A program made the translations under genes and the position numbers. This document shows positions 1 through 9,174 of a stretch of 64,000 bases of DNA, piece by piece (the first letter of the stretch is position 1; each line of letters begins with the position of its first letter). This DNA comes from Alphaproteobacteria bacterium LSUCC0684. GTDB taxonomy: Bacteria; Pseudomonadota; Alphaproteobacteria; Puniceispirillales; UBA1172. The stretch spans positions 1,946,638-2,010,637 of the forward strand of contig CP166130.1 of NCBI GenBank assembly GCA_041228335.1. Reading direction: 5' to 3'. Below the pieces are notes generated by a model, which saw only the letters and a list, made by a program, of their open reading frames with translations, searched no databases and was not told where the DNA came from.

Positions 1-732
1 CTCAGGATTGAGGATATCGACCATACCCGCTGCCGGGTGGAATTGAGGTCTGCCATTCTCGAGGATCTCGATTTCCTGGGTATCCGGGTTGACGGGTCTG
101 TCCTCATCCAGTCGGAACGCCTGCCTTCATACCGCGAGGCCCTTGCCGAGCTTGAACGGCGGGAGCTGGTCTACCCATGCTATCTGAGCAGGGCTGAACT
201 TGACGGGCTTCTTTCTGCTCCCCATGCGGTACCGGCCAATACCGATACCATGATCAACCCGTCCCTCAAGGCCGAGAGGATTGCGCGCGGGGATGCGCCG
301 GCCTGGCGGCTGCGCATGGAAACCGTCCGCCCGCTGATCCGTGACCTTCACTTTCACGATATCCATCTTGGCGATCAGCGCATCGATCCGGACCAGATCG
401 GTGATGCGGTCATCGCGCGCAAAGATATCGGTACAAGCTATCACCTTGCCGTGGTGCTGGATGATGCCGCCCAGGGGGTAACGCTGGTCACCCGCGGGGC
501 TGATCTGCTGGCATCGACACCGCTACATCGGGTGCTTGGCGTGCTGCTGGAATTGCCGGAAACCCGCTGGCTACATCATCCCCTTCTTGCCGATGCTGCC
601 GGCAAGCGGCTCGCCAAACGTGATGATGCGCTGGCCATCCGCCATTTGCGCGCCACCGGCATGACAAAAGAGGCTGTAATCTCCCTGATGCAGGACCAGC
701 CCAGACTTGGCCCGAAACAAAGCGCTGGCTGA
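1..732 (+). CDS. gluQ: glutamyl-Q tRNA(Asp) synthetase, 3' part
   Basis: This enzyme activates glutamate and attaches it to the queuosine base of tRNA-Asp. The reading frame is open from base 1, and the first residues read LRIEDIDHTRCR, a class I GluRS-like motif, so the gene starts before the window. A GTG at 37 is internal. Further on are the glutamate-site segment DIGTSYHLAVVLDD and a KMSKS-like GKRLAKRDDA loop near the C-terminus. About 243 residues are present, and the protein lacks the anticodon-binding domain of full GluRS. The family assignment is secure; only the N-terminus is missing. Confidence 0.9.
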   Translation, partial: LRIEDIDHTRCRVELRSAILEDLDFLGIRVDGSVLIQSERLPSYREALAELERRELVYPCYLSRAELDGLLSAPHAVPANTDTMINPSLKAERIARGDAPAWRLRMETVRPLIRDLHFHDIHLGDQRIDPDQIGDAVIARKDIGTSYHLAVVLDDAAQGVTLVTRGADLLASTPLHRVLGVLLELPETRWLHHPLLADAAGKRLAKRDDALAIRHLRATGMTKEAVISLMQDQPRLGPKQSAG

Positions 733-825
733 TCTTTTTTCAGGCCGAGATCAGCGGGGAAAGGCGGCAGATGATGTTGCGTCATTCTGCCACAGAATTT
801 TCAATCGAAATTTAGGTCAGCCTTG

Positions 826-854
826 TTGACACATTAAGCAAAAAGGAGCATTAC
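826..854 (+). promoter_or_regulatory. sigma70-type promoter of the small RNA
   Basis: A perfect TTGACA at 826-831 is followed after 17 bases by CATTAC at 849-854. This places a start near 860, just before the first hairpin of the predicted small RNA. No start codon and ribosome site follow closely. Confidence 0.55.
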
Positions 855-859
855 ACGCG

Positions 860-926
860 TGTTGCGCCCATATGGCGCACGTTTCCTCCCTAAACTCGGT
901 CGCGGTTCGCCCGCGGCCTTTTTTTT
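860..926 (+). ncRNA. alpha-r8/MmgR-like trans-acting small RNA (candidate)
   Basis: The stretch between gluQ and moaA carries a compact small-RNA layout. A promoter at 826-854 is followed by a hairpin (GCGCC 864-868 with GGCGC 874-878). Next comes an unpaired GTTTCCTCCCT at 881-891. Last is a GC-rich stem (GGTCGCGG 898-905 with CCGCGGCC 911-918, loop TTCG) running into eight T residues, as in a Rho-independent terminator. The single-stranded UUUCCUCCCU motif between two stem-loops is what I recall for the alphaproteobacterial alpha-r8 (MmgR) family, and it could pair with Shine-Dalgarno sequences. The family name is from memory; promoter, hairpins and terminator are seen directly. Confidence 0.6.
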
Positions 927-954
927 GCCCCCAGTTTTGTGCCCCCAGTTTTGT
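927..954. repeat. two tandem copies of a 14-bp unit
   Basis: GCCCCCAGTTTTGT occurs twice back to back (927-940 and 941-954), followed by a partial third copy GCCCC. It lies directly after the small-RNA terminator and before moaA. No function is evident; slippage duplication is the simplest reading. Confidence 0.8.
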
Positions 955-1068
955 GCCCCGGGACCGGCGCTGCGGCAATCAACCGGACAGATGAGGTTAA
1001 TATCTTGACGCGGGCAGTTTGGATCGCGTCTAATCAGGGTTGATATATTTGATACGTTGAGGATTTCC

Positions 1069-2076
1069 ATGGCCACGCCTTCGCCGCTTGTTGACCCTTA
1101 TGGCCGGCCGATTACATATTTGCGCGTCTCGGTAACGGATCGCTGCGATTTTCGCTGTGTTTACTGCATGGCCGAAGAGATGACCTTTCTGCCCAAGGCC
1201 GATCTGTTGACGCTGGAAGAGCTGGAAACGGTGTGCCGCCGCTTCATGGCGGTGGGGACACGCAAGATTCGCCTCACCGGTGGTGAGCCGCTGGTGCGGC
1301 GCAACATCATGCAGCTGATCGGCAATCTCGGGGCGGAGGTCGGCCGCGGCAATCTTGATGAGCTCACCATCACAACCAATGGCAGTCAGCTTCACAAGAT
1401 GGCCGATGATCTCTATCGTGCTGGGGTGCGCCGGGTCAATGTCTCCATCGACACGCTGGACACGGAAAAGTTCCGGGAGATCACCCGCTGGGGGGATCTC
1501 GGCAAGGTGATGGACGGTCTTGATGCCGCCAGATCAGCCGGGCTTGATATCAAGATCAACGCGGTGGCGCTCAAAGGCTTCAACGATCTCGAACTTGCCG
1601 ATATGGTCTCCTGGTGCGGCCGCGAAGGCTTTGACATGACCATCATCGAGGTCATGCCCATGGGGGATATCGGCAGTGAGAACCGGGTGGATCAGTATCT
1701 GCCGGTCTCACTTGTCCGCGCCGGTCTGGCCAGGAGATTCACCCTTACCGATCTCGATTATTCCAGCGGCGGGCCTGCCCGCTATGTCCGGGTTGAGGAA
1801 ACCGGCCGCAAACTGGGATTTATCACGCCGCTGACCCATAATTTCTGCGAAAGCTGCAACCGGGTGCGGCTGACCTGCACCGGCATGCTGTATATGTGCC
1901 TTGGCCAGGATGACAGCGCTGATCTCTGCAAGGCCCTGCGGCAGGGGGGCGAAGCCGGGCTCAATGACGCCATTCTCGAGGCTATCGGCCGCAAGCCCAA
2001 GGGACATGATTTCATCATCGACCGCCGCAACAAAGGGCCTGCCGTGGAACGGCACATGAACGTGACCGGCGGCTAA
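1069..2076 (+). CDS. moaA: GTP 3',8-cyclase MoaA (molybdenum cofactor step 1)
   Basis: This is the radical-SAM enzyme that converts GTP to 3',8-cyclo-GTP, the first step of molybdopterin synthesis; MoaC acts next. The N-terminal CDFRCVYC gives the CxxxCxxC ligand set of the SAM cluster. The C-terminal [11 protein letters not shown], with a later Cys (MYMC), gives the second 4Fe-4S cluster that binds substrate. The protein ends in the expected Gly-Gly tail. At 335 residues it is normal length. ATG 1069 is chosen because TTGAGGA stands 6 bases upstream; a TTG at 1057 in frame would overlap that site. No other moa gene is nearby. Confidence 0.96.
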   Translation: MATPSPLVDPYGRPITYLRVSVTDRCDFRCVYCMAEEMTFLPKADLLTLEELETVCRRFMAVGTRKIRLTGGEPLVRRNIMQLIGNLGAEVGRGNLDELTITTNGSQLHKMADDLYRAGVRRVNVSIDTLDTEKFREITRWGDLGKVMDGLDAARSAGLDIKINAVALKGFNDLELADMVSWCGREGFDMTIIEVMPMGDIGSENRVDQYLPVSLVRAGLARRFTLTDLDYSSGGPARYVRVEETGRKLGFITPLTHNFCESCNRVRLTCTGMLYMCLGQDDSADLCKALRQGGEAGLNDAILEAIGRKPKGHDFIIDRRNKGPAVERHMNVTGG

Positions 2077-2095
2077 GCAGCTTTAACCCGGTGTG

Positions 2096-3277
2096 TCAGG
2101 CGAGGCGGGCATCCCGTTTTTCGGCCAGTATCATCATGATGATGAACCCCGCGATAATCCCCACGGGCAAGAGCACGGCAATCCCCATGGCATGCCAGCC
2201 GATCAGGTAATGCATCGCCCCGGCGGAAAGCGAGGCCAGCGCCACGATAAAGGTGATGATGAAATCGGTAATGCCCTGCACTTTTGGCCGTTCATCCGGC
2301 TCGGCCACCGCCGCCACAATCGATGAGCCGCCCACATAAAGCGTATTCCACCCCAGTCCCACCAGCAGCAGCACGGTGAAATAATTCCAGAACCCGCTGC
2401 CATTGATCAGGAAAAGCACCGCCACCAGATACAGCAGCAATCCTGTCGCCATCACTTTTTCCACCCCGAAACGGCGGATGAGAGGCCCGGTGATAAAGGA
2501 AGGGGCAAACATGGCGATCACATGCCACTGGATCACCGTCGCGTTGGCGGCATCGCCAAGTTTGCTGACATTGACGATCTGGAGCGGGGTTGCCGTCATC
2601 AGAAAGGTCATCACGCCATATCCGAGCGCCGCCCCCACCAGCCCGGTCTGGAACCGGGGCATGCGGAAAAACGTGGCAAGCGGGCGACCCGAGGCTTCCG
2701 GCCGGACGAAAGCCGGCATCCTGAGCGAGAGCAGCACGCCAAGAAGAAGAATCTGAAGCAGACCTGCCGCGAAAAAGGATCCGACATAGATGGTGGAGGC
2801 AAGCCCGATTGTCTCCTTGACGATGGTGGCGCCGAAAACAGCGGCAATCAGACCGCCTGCCAGCACCAGCGAGACCACCACCGGTTTTTTCTCATTCGCC
2901 ACGCTGTCCGCGGCAGCGTAGCGGTAGAACTGGGCAATCCCATGCGCCATCCCGATGAACACCGCCGAGACGACAAACCAGATGAATTTCCCGGCCATGA
3001 GCGAAATCCCCTGGCCAAACATGCCCAGGGCCGCGAAAAACACCCCCGTGATGAAGACAGGCTTGCGGCCGAATCTCCCCATGGCGAGAGATGCCGGCAG
3101 GGTGGTGAGCATCGAGGCGATGAACTGCACCGACAGCGGCAAGGTGGCAAGCCACGGTTCAGGGGCGATCATCAGCCCGGCAAGGCCGACAATGATGATA
3201 TTGATATTGATCGTCGTCATCGACAACCCCTGGGCCAGAAAAAACAGCCAGACGTTGCGACCAAGTGCGTGAAGCAT
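2096..3277 (-). CDS. MFS transporter
   Basis: A 393-residue membrane protein with about 12 hydrophobic segments and major-facilitator-type loops, such as MGRFGRKPVF between segments 2 and 3 and IRRFGVEKV after segment 6. It should be an inner-membrane secondary transporter. The substrate cannot be read from the sequence. It lies 26 bases downstream of the glyoxalase-like gene on the same strand, so the two may be co-transcribed. It is convergent with moaA. Confidence 0.85.
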   Translation of the reverse strand: MLHALGRNVWLFFLAQGLSMTTININIIIVGLAGLMIAPEPWLATLPLSVQFIASMLTTLPASLAMGRFGRKPVFITGVFFAALGMFGQGISLMAGKFIWFVVSAVFIGMAHGIAQFYRYAAADSVANEKKPVVVSLVLAGGLIAAVFGATIVKETIGLASTIYVGSFFAAGLLQILLLGVLLSLRMPAFVRPEASGRPLATFFRMPRFQTGLVGAALGYGVMTFLMTATPLQIVNVSKLGDAANATVIQWHVIAMFAPSFITGPLIRRFGVEKVMATGLLLYLVAVLFLINGSGFWNYFTVLLLVGLGWNTLYVGGSSIVAAVAEPDERPKVQGITDFIITFIVALASLSAGAMHYLIGWHAMGIAVLLPVGIIAGFIIMMILAEKRDARLA

Positions 3278-3303
3278 GACTACTATACTTTATTCGGGGG
3301 AGC

Positions 3304-3747
3304 CTACCAGCTCCCGGTATTAGGCATGGATGCCCAGGGTTCCTTGGGCTCCTGCGCGCCGCCCTTCTGCAGAAGCTCGATGGAAATACCGTCAGGAGAG
3401 CGGACAAAGGCCATGCGGCCGTCCCGGGGCGGGCGGTTGATCGTCACGCCGTTATCCTGAAGATGCTGGCAGGTGGCGTAGATATCATCCACCTCATAGG
3501 CAAGATGGCCGAAATTCCGGCCGCCTTCATAGACTTCATCGCTGTCCCAGTTATAGGTCAGTTCAAGGGCGGGGGCGCGGCCCTCTTCAAACGCTTGCCG
3601 GTCTTCGGGTGCGGTCAGGAAGATCAGGGTGAATTTGCCTTCCGGAACATCCTTTCGCGTGGCTTCTTCAAGTCCCATCAGATCGCACCAGAACCGGAGC
3701 GAAGCCTCAACATCGGTCACCCGGACCATTGTGTGCAGATAGCGCAT
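3304..3747 (-). CDS. VOC-superfamily protein, glyoxalase I-like
   Basis: A 147-residue vicinal-oxygen-chelate protein resembling lactoylglutathione lyase. It has two beta-alpha-beta-beta-beta repeats, with candidate metal ligands His in [10 protein letters not shown], Glu in [10 protein letters not shown], His in NFGHLAYEV and Glu in GISIELLQ. This is the ligand set of GloA, which detoxifies methylglyoxal-glutathione hemithioacetal. ATG 3747 follows GGAG at 8 bases; an in-frame TTG lies two codons upstream. It is upstream of the MFS gene on the same strand and divergent from the aminotransferase. Glyoxalase activity itself is inferred. Confidence 0.8.
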   Translation of the reverse strand: MRYLHTMVRVTDVEASLRFWCDLMGLEEATRKDVPEGKFTLIFLTAPEDRQAFEEGRAPALELTYNWDSDEVYEGGRNFGHLAYEVDDIYATCQHLQDNGVTINRPPRDGRMAFVRSPDGISIELLQKGGAQEPKEPWASMPNTGSW

Positions 3748-3895
3748 GTTCAAACTCCAAGAATCATCACCCCGATCCTAGATGCGTTTTGCCCGGAAAT
3801 CCAGTTGCAAGGACTTGCCAATTCCCGTAATCGTTAAAATCATGCGCCGACGCGATGATGCGCGTTCCACTCAGCATGACCGGGGAAGCATGAAG

Positions 3896-5104
3896 ATGGA
3901 AAAAACACCGAAATTCCGCCGCGCCAGCCGCATTGAAACCGTGACCGTATCCGATATCGTGATCATGTCCGAAGCGGCCCGCGCCCGCCGCGCCGAAGGC
4001 CATGACGTGATCAGCCTTGGCATAGGCGAGCCTGACTTCACCACCCCGGAGCATGTCAACCAGGCGGCGATTGCTGCCATCAATGCCCATGATACGAAAT
4101 ATCCGCCGATCGCGGGCAAGCCTGAGCTGCGGGAGGCGGTCGCAAGGCTCTATTCCGGGCGGGATGCCGCCAATGTGCTGATCTCGAGCGGCTCGAAATA
4201 CAGCCTGCTCAACGCTTTTCTGGCCACCATCAACCCGGGGGATGAGGTGATCCTGCCCGCCCCGTTCTGGACTTCCTACAGCGATATCGTGCGCCTTTCG
4301 GGAGGCGTGCCCGTCATCCTTGAAACCGATGCCGCCTCGGGTTTCAAACCTGCCCCGGATGCGATCGAAAAGGCGATCACCCCCAGGACTCGCTGGCTTT
4401 TGCTCAATTCGCCCGGCAATCCGTCCGGGTCCGTCCTCACAGCAGCGGAGTTCCGCGCCATCGGCGAGGTGCTGGAACACCATCCGCAATGCTGGCTGAT
4501 GAGCGATGAGATCTATGAGCACCTGACCTATGACATGCCGTTCGTCTCCGCCCATGATGCGCTGCCTAAGCTGCAGGATCGCTGCCTGATCATCAACGGC
4601 GTCTCCAAGGCCTATGCCATGACCGGCTGGCGGCTCGGCTTTGCCATCGGCCCCGAAGAGCTGATCCGCGCCATGACCGTGGTGCAGAGCCAGGGTACAT
4701 CCGGCACGTCAACCATCTCGCAGGCGGCGGCCCTTGCGGCGCTCACCGGCCCGCAGGAACTGCTCTCCACCCGGCGGGACAGTTTCCGCAAACGCCGTGA
4801 TCTCGTGCTTGGATATCTTCGTGATATGGACGGGATTGAGACCACCACCCCTGATGGGGCATTCTATGTCTTCCCGTCCTGGCAGAAACTCAGGGGTTTC
4901 CGCACAGCCGAAGGCCAGCCGCTTGAGAATGATCAGGATTTCTGCCGCTTCATCCTGAATGCGGCCGATACCACCATCATCCCGGGGTCAGGGTTTGCAT
5001 CACCGGGTCATTTCCGCATTTCCTATGCCTGTTCGAGCGAGGATCTCAGCACCGCGCTTGGCCGGATGGCCGCGGCAATCTCAACCCTCAAAGCGCCGCG
5101 ATAA
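3896..5104 (+). CDS. class I/II pyridoxal-phosphate aminotransferase (AspC-like)
   Basis: A PLP-dependent fold-type I aminotransferase of 402 residues. It shows the substrate-loop segment GIGEPDFTTP, YPPIAGKPELREAV, the PLP-site motif NSPGNPSGSV, SDEIYEHLTY, and the Schiff-base lysine in NGVSKAYAMTGWRLGF. A C-terminal arginine in FRISYACS contacts the carboxylate. Aspartate or a related amino acid is the probable donor. Start choice is open: GGGGA at 3882-3886 is 9 bases from ATG 3896 and only 3 from ATG 3890. The 3' end overlaps cobK on the other strand by 17 bases. No link to B12 synthesis is evident. Confidence 0.88.
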   Translation: MEKTPKFRRASRIETVTVSDIVIMSEAARARRAEGHDVISLGIGEPDFTTPEHVNQAAIAAINAHDTKYPPIAGKPELREAVARLYSGRDAANVLISSGSKYSLLNAFLATINPGDEVILPAPFWTSYSDIVRLSGGVPVILETDAASGFKPAPDAIEKAITPRTRWLLLNSPGNPSGSVLTAAEFRAIGEVLEHHPQCWLMSDEIYEHLTYDMPFVSAHDALPKLQDRCLIINGVSKAYAMTGWRLGFAIGPEELIRAMTVVQSQGTSGTSTISQAAALAALTGPQELLSTRRDSFRKRRDLVLGYLRDMDGIETTTPDGAFYVFPSWQKLRGFRTAEGQPLENDQDFCRFILNAADTTIIPGSGFASPGHFRISYACSSEDLSTALGRMAAAISTLKAPR

Positions 5105-5807
5105 GCCGCTCAACATCCTCGAAGAGTTCTCCCGGCGGCGGTACCGGACGCGCCAGCAGCAGGACCGGCAGCCCCAGCCTTCCGGCGGCGATGAGCTTGG
5201 CACGGCTCGCCTCGCCGCCGGCGTTTTTTGCCACCAGATGGGTGATCTTCTCGGCGCGGAAAACATCTTCCTCGGCCGCCGCCGTTTTCCCCGGAAGTCC
5301 GCGAAGAAAGCGGATATGTTCGGGCAGGCCTTCGGGCCTTTTCAGGGCGCGGGCGAGAATCCCGAACCGTGTTTCACGGCCGAGCGCCCGCATCCCGTCC
5401 TGCCCTGCCGCCGCAAAGACCTGCGCGCCGTCAGGGATCGCCGGGATCAGATCATCCCAGTTTCCGAATTCCTGCCAGTCATCCCCGGGCCCGGCCTGCC
5501 AGGCGGGACGCCACAGAACAAGACGGCGGATACCTGCCATTTCCGCCGCCCGGGCGGCATTGGCGCTGATGGTGCTGGCGAAAGGATGGGTTGCATCAAC
5601 AATGGTGGTGATCTGTTCTGCTTCAAGATATGCGGTGAGCCCTTCGGGGCCACCAAACCCGCCAACCCGCATGGGAATGCCGGGATCGGGAGGCGCGCTC
5701 GTCACCCCGGCCAGCGACAGGGTGGCAGAGATATCATCCAGCAACGCAAATCTGCCCGCCAGCTCGCGGGCTTCAAGCGTGCCGCCCAGAAGCAGGATAC
5801 GCATCAT
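5088..5807 (-). CDS. cobK: precorrin-6A / cobalt-precorrin-6A reductase
   Basis: CobK/CbiJ reduces the macrocycle of (cobalt-)precorrin-6A with NAD(P)H. The N-terminus MRILLLGGTLEARELA is the family's dinucleotide-binding start, followed by VDATHPFASTISANA and LVLWRPAW, all typical. About 239 residues is normal. The upstream cbiD ends at 5811, so the start is one of three consecutive codons (GTG 5810, ATG 5807, ATG 5804) directly after the cbiD stop. Translational coupling is therefore likely. It acts right after CbiD in the pathway, matching the gene order. Confidence 0.93.
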   Translation of the reverse strand: MMRILLLGGTLEARELAGRFALLDDISATLSLAGVTSAPPDPGIPMRVGGFGGPEGLTAYLEAEQITTIVDATHPFASTISANAARAAEMAGIRRLVLWRPAWQAGPGDDWQEFGNWDDLIPAIPDGAQVFAAAGQDGMRALGRETRFGILARALKRPEGLPEHIRFLRGLPGKTAAAEEDVFRAEKITHLVAKNAGGEASRAKLIAAGRLGLPVLLLARPVPPPGELFEDVERLIAAL

Positions 5808-5810
5808 CAC

Positions 5811-6890
5811 TCAGAAGGCCTCCGCCAGAATTTCACCGCTCCGCGTAACGATCATGACGTCAAGCGCAACCTCATCCGAACGCAGGATCTCTCTTGCCTG
5901 GATGAGCGCATCGCGGGCGATCACCTCTCCCAGCCGCAGCCGCTGCTCAGGCGCTGCCATATCCAGCACCTCAAGGGCGGTGTTCGCCCCGGCCACAGGG
6001 GCCCGGTCCATCCCGACCCCCGCCGCCGTATCAGCAAGCGAGGCGAAATCAATCTGGCTGCGCGCGGAGTGCAGATCGCCATGCCCCTGGGCAAGTTTGA
6101 CCATTTTGGCAAAGCCGCCGGCGATGGTCAGCCGCGGCACCGGATGGCGGCGCAGGTATTTCAGCATGCCGCCGACAAAATCCCCCATATCGAGGAGCGC
6201 GATCTGGGGCAGATCATACCGCCCCTGAAACGCCGCCTCGGAAGTGGCGCCGGTGGAACCCGCGACATGGCCAAGGCCGTTGGCCCGGGCAACATCGATC
6301 CCGCGATGAATGGAGGCGATCCAGGCCGAGCAGGAAAACGGACGCACGACACCGGTTGTGCCCAGAATGGATATTCCGCCGACAATCCCGAGACGCGGAT
6401 TCCACGTCTTCTCCGCCAGCGCTGATCCTTCCGGCACGCTGAGGGTGATCACCACATCCGGCGGCCCTTCAAGCTCACGCGAGAGATTGGCAATGATCTC
6501 GCGCATCATCTGCCGCGGAATGGGATTGATCGCAGGTTCCCCCACCTCGACGGGAAGCCCGGATTTGGTCACGACGCCAACCCCTTCCCCGCCACGGAAC
6601 ACAACCCCGCCACCGGCCTGCCCCGGGGAGACCGTCGCCCGGATTTCCGCCCCATGGGTGACATCAGGGTCATCCCCCGCATCCTTGATCACCCCGGCCA
6701 TCCAGCCCGAAGGGGTTCTGGTGCCGGAATGGATGCCGAGATGCGCGGTTTTGCCGGATGGCGTATCAATCGTGACGGATTGGGGAAACTCACCTGTCAC
6801 CATCGCCATGTATGCTGCATAGGTGGCCGCGGTTGCGCAGGTGCCGGTGGTCCAGCCAAAGCGTAGGGATGTGGTGAGCCTGCTCTGCAT
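5811..6890 (-). CDS. cbiD: cobalt-precorrin-5B C1-methyltransferase
   Basis: CbiD methylates C-1 of cobalt-precorrin-5B with SAM in the cobalt-early (anaerobic-type) route. The start shows RFGWTTGTCATAATYAAY, a hallmark of the family, then VTIDTPSGK and GILGTTGVVRPFS. At 359 residues it is standard length. It replaces CobF, the aerobic C1 methyltransferase, which is not seen in the window. The ATG at 6890 is preceded by AGGA. It is divergent from cobA across a short shared upstream stretch and followed immediately by cobK. Confidence 0.95.
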   Translation of the reverse strand: MQSRLTTSLRFGWTTGTCATAATYAAYMAMVTGEFPQSVTIDTPSGKTAHLGIHSGTRTPSGWMAGVIKDAGDDPDVTHGAEIRATVSPGQAGGGVVFRGGEGVGVVTKSGLPVEVGEPAINPIPRQMMREIIANLSRELEGPPDVVITLSVPEGSALAEKTWNPRLGIVGGISILGTTGVVRPFSCSAWIASIHRGIDVARANGLGHVAGSTGATSEAAFQGRYDLPQIALLDMGDFVGGMLKYLRRHPVPRLTIAGGFAKMVKLAQGHGDLHSARSQIDFASLADTAAGVGMDRAPVAGANTALEVLDMAAPEQRLRLGEVIARDALIQAREILRSDEVALDVMIVTRSGEILAEAF

Positions 6891-6967
6891 TTTCTTTTTC
6901 CTGCATTGATTATTGGGGTATTATCAGCCAATTCTTCATGAAGAGAAACAGGAATTCCAGCAAGGCC

Positions 6968-7843
6968 ATGACGTCACCCAAAGACAATCTTCACCTGATG
7001 CCCCCGATCACCGGCGCCGAATGGCCGGTGATGGAGCCGGGATGGGTATGGCTGGCCGGCGCCGGGCCGGGTGATCCGGGGCTGGTGACCCTGCACACGC
7101 TCAATGCGTTGCGGCAGGCGGAGGTGATTGTCTACGATGCCCTCATCGATCCCCGCATCCTTGACTGGGCGCGGCCGGGCGCCGAGGTGGAATACGCCGG
7201 CAAGCGCGGCGGCAAGCCTTCGCCGAAACAGCGCGATATCACGCTTCGCCTGATTGAACTCACCCGGGAGAATAAACGTGTCCTGCGGCTCAAGGGCGGC
7301 GATCCCTTCGTCTTCGGACGTGGCGGCGAAGAAGCCCAGACCCTGATCCAGGCAGGGGTACGCTGCCGGATACTGCCCGGCATCTCTGCCGGTATCGGCG
7401 GGCTCGCCTATGCGGGAATTCCCGTCACCCACCGGGATGTCAATCAGGCGGTGACCTTTCTTACCGGCCATGATCGCACCGGCCTTACCCCCGCCGCGGT
7501 CAACTGGAAAGGCATTGCCGCAGGAAGCCAGGTCATCGTCATGTATATGGCGATCAAGCATCTGCCTGAAATATGCGAAAACCTGATCAATGCCGGCCGC
7601 AGCCCTTCGGAACCCGTGGCCGTGGTCAGCAACGCCACCCTGCCGGATATGAAAGTGCTTGAAACAACCCTTGGCCGGGCGCCGGGTGACGTGATTGAGA
7701 ACAATATCGAGCCCCCCGCGATTATCTGCGTCGGGGATGTGGTGCTGATGCGCCAGTGCCTTGACTGGCTGAGCCAGGCCGAAGGCGAGGCACCCCGCGA
7801 TCTTGATCCCCTCGGCAACCGGCATCGCCGGGATACGGCCTGA
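6968..7843 (+). CDS. cobA: uroporphyrinogen-III C-methyltransferase
   Basis: This enzyme makes precorrin-2 by two SAM-dependent methylations of uroporphyrinogen III, the entry point to B12 and siroheme. Motifs are WLAGAGPGDPGLVTLH, VIVYDALI, RLKGGDPFVFGRGGEE and PGISAGIGGLAYAGIP. It is a stand-alone SUMT without the CysG dehydrogenase/ferrochelatase domain, so precorrin-2 oxidation must be done elsewhere. ATG 6968 has AAGG just upstream; an ATG at 6938 would add ten residues and lacks a ribosome site. The stop TGA overlaps the cobB ATG by one base. Confidence 0.95.
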   Translation: MTSPKDNLHLMPPITGAEWPVMEPGWVWLAGAGPGDPGLVTLHTLNALRQAEVIVYDALIDPRILDWARPGAEVEYAGKRGGKPSPKQRDITLRLIELTRENKRVLRLKGGDPFVFGRGGEEAQTLIQAGVRCRILPGISAGIGGLAYAGIPVTHRDVNQAVTFLTGHDRTGLTPAAVNWKGIAAGSQVIVMYMAIKHLPEICENLINAGRSPSEPVAVVSNATLPDMKVLETTLGRAPGDVIENNIEPPAIICVGDVVLMRQCLDWLSQAEGEAPRDLDPLGNRHRRDTA

Positions 7844-9174
7844 TGCCTTCACCCGGCCCAGCTCCCCGGGGGGAGATGAACTCGCAAAACGGGTTGATGA
7901 TTGCCGGCCTTTCCTCGGGCAGCGGCAAGACCCTGATCAGCCTCGGCCTGATGCGGGCGCTCAAGAAGAGGGGCGTTGATATCCGGGGGGCCAAGGCCGG
8001 GCCGGATTATATCGATCCGGGATTTCACCGCGTTGCCCTTGGCCGGGATTCCGTCAATCTCGATCCTTTCGCCATGGCGCCGCCGCTCCTTTCCGCCCTT
8101 GCGGCCGGTCAGGGCGGCGAATTCCTGATGATTGAAGGCGTGATGGGCATCCATGATGGCGGCAATGCCTCATCGGCGGCGCTTGCCCGTGCCCTTGGCG
8201 TGCCGATAGTACTGGTGATGGATATCAGCGGGCAGGCCGAAACCGCGGCCGCCGTGGCCGCCGGGATCAGGGACAGCCTTAAGCCGATGGGGGTGGCGCT
8301 GGCCGGGGTCATATTCAACCGGTGCCGGTCACCTCGTCATCGGGATATGGCGGCATCCGCCCTTCTTGAAACCGGCATGGCTCTCTTCGGTGCCGTCATG
8401 GAAGATAAGGGAATGTCGGTGCCGTCCCGGCATCTGGGGCTGGTGCAGGCCGAAGATCTCAACGGTGCTGAAACAATCATCCGCACCGCGGCTGAAGTGA
8501 TGGCAGATCAGGTGGATCTGGACAGAATCATCGCCGCAGGCCGCCCCTTGCGGCGTGATGCTGAAAACGGCGGCAATCCGGGCATTGCCATCCCGCCCCC
8601 GGGGCAGCGGATTGCGGTTGCCCGTGATCGCGCCTTCGGTTTTGCCTATCCGCATCTGCTCGCCGGATGGCAGCGGGCCGGCGCGGAGGTCACGCCTTTC
8701 TCGCCCCTGGCGGATGAAACTCTGCCCATGGGCAGTGATTTTGTCTTTCTTCCCGGCGGCTACCCTGAACTGCATCTGCCTGAACTTGCCGCCGCCAAGG
8801 GGTTCATGGAAAGCCTCCGCAAGGCGGCGCGGAAGAATATCCCCATCTACGGGGAATGCGGGGGATATATGGTGCTGGGCCGGTCGATCATCGACGCCGA
8901 TGGCACGGCTGTTCCCATGGCCGGGCTGCTGGATTGCGAGACAAGTTTTGCCCGCCGCCGGCTCAGCCTTGGCTACCGCCGGCTGGAACGGCTTGGCGGG
9001 ATTCCGCTGCCATCTCACGCCACCGCCCATGAGTTTCACTACACCACCGCCATTTCGGAAAAAGGCGCACCGGCCTTTGCCGCCCGGGACCGGGACAACA
9101 ACGATCTCGGCACGATGGGACTGCAGAAAGGATCGGTCTTCGGCTCCTACGCCCATCTGATCGCCGCCCCCTGA
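7843..9174 (+). CDS. cobB: cobyrinate a,c-diamide synthase
   Basis: CobB/CbiA amidates the a and c side chains of (hydrogeno- or cobalt-)cobyrinate using ATP and glutamine. The N-terminal P-loop domain has GLSSGSGKT and KAGPDYIDPGFH. The C-terminal class I glutaminase domain has the nucleophile Cys in YGECGGYMVLG and a late His in AHEFHYTT. Up to 443 residues is normal. ATG 7843 overlaps the cobA stop (TGATG), while ATG 7876, directly after a GGGGGGAG run, is a possible alternative. It runs tail to tail into cobM with no spacer. Confidence 0.94.
   Translation: MPSPGPAPRGEMNSQNGLMIAGLSSGSGKTLISLGLMRALKKRGVDIRGAKAGPDYIDPGFHRVALGRDSVNLDPFAMAPPLLSALAAGQGGEFLMIEGVMGIHDGGNASSAALARALGVPIVLVMDISGQAETAAAVAAGIRDSLKPMGVALAGVIFNRCRSPRHRDMAASALLETGMALFGAVMEDKGMSVPSRHLGLVQAEDLNGAETIIRTAAEVMADQVDLDRIIAAGRPLRRDAENGGNPGIAIPPPGQRIAVARDRAFGFAYPHLLAGWQRAGAEVTPFSPLADETLPMGSDFVFLPGGYPELHLPELAAAKGFMESLRKAARKNIPIYGECGGYMVLGRSIIDADGTAVPMAGLLDCETSFARRRLSLGYRRLERLGGIPLPSHATAHEFHYTTAISEKGAPAFAARDRDNNDLGTMGLQKGSVFGSYAHLIAAP

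Noticed and set aside
2522-3460. 312-residue plus-strand frame opposite the MFS gene
   Set aside because: Highly charged His/Arg/Gly-rich translation typical of an antisense shadow; the minus-strand MFS protein is clear.
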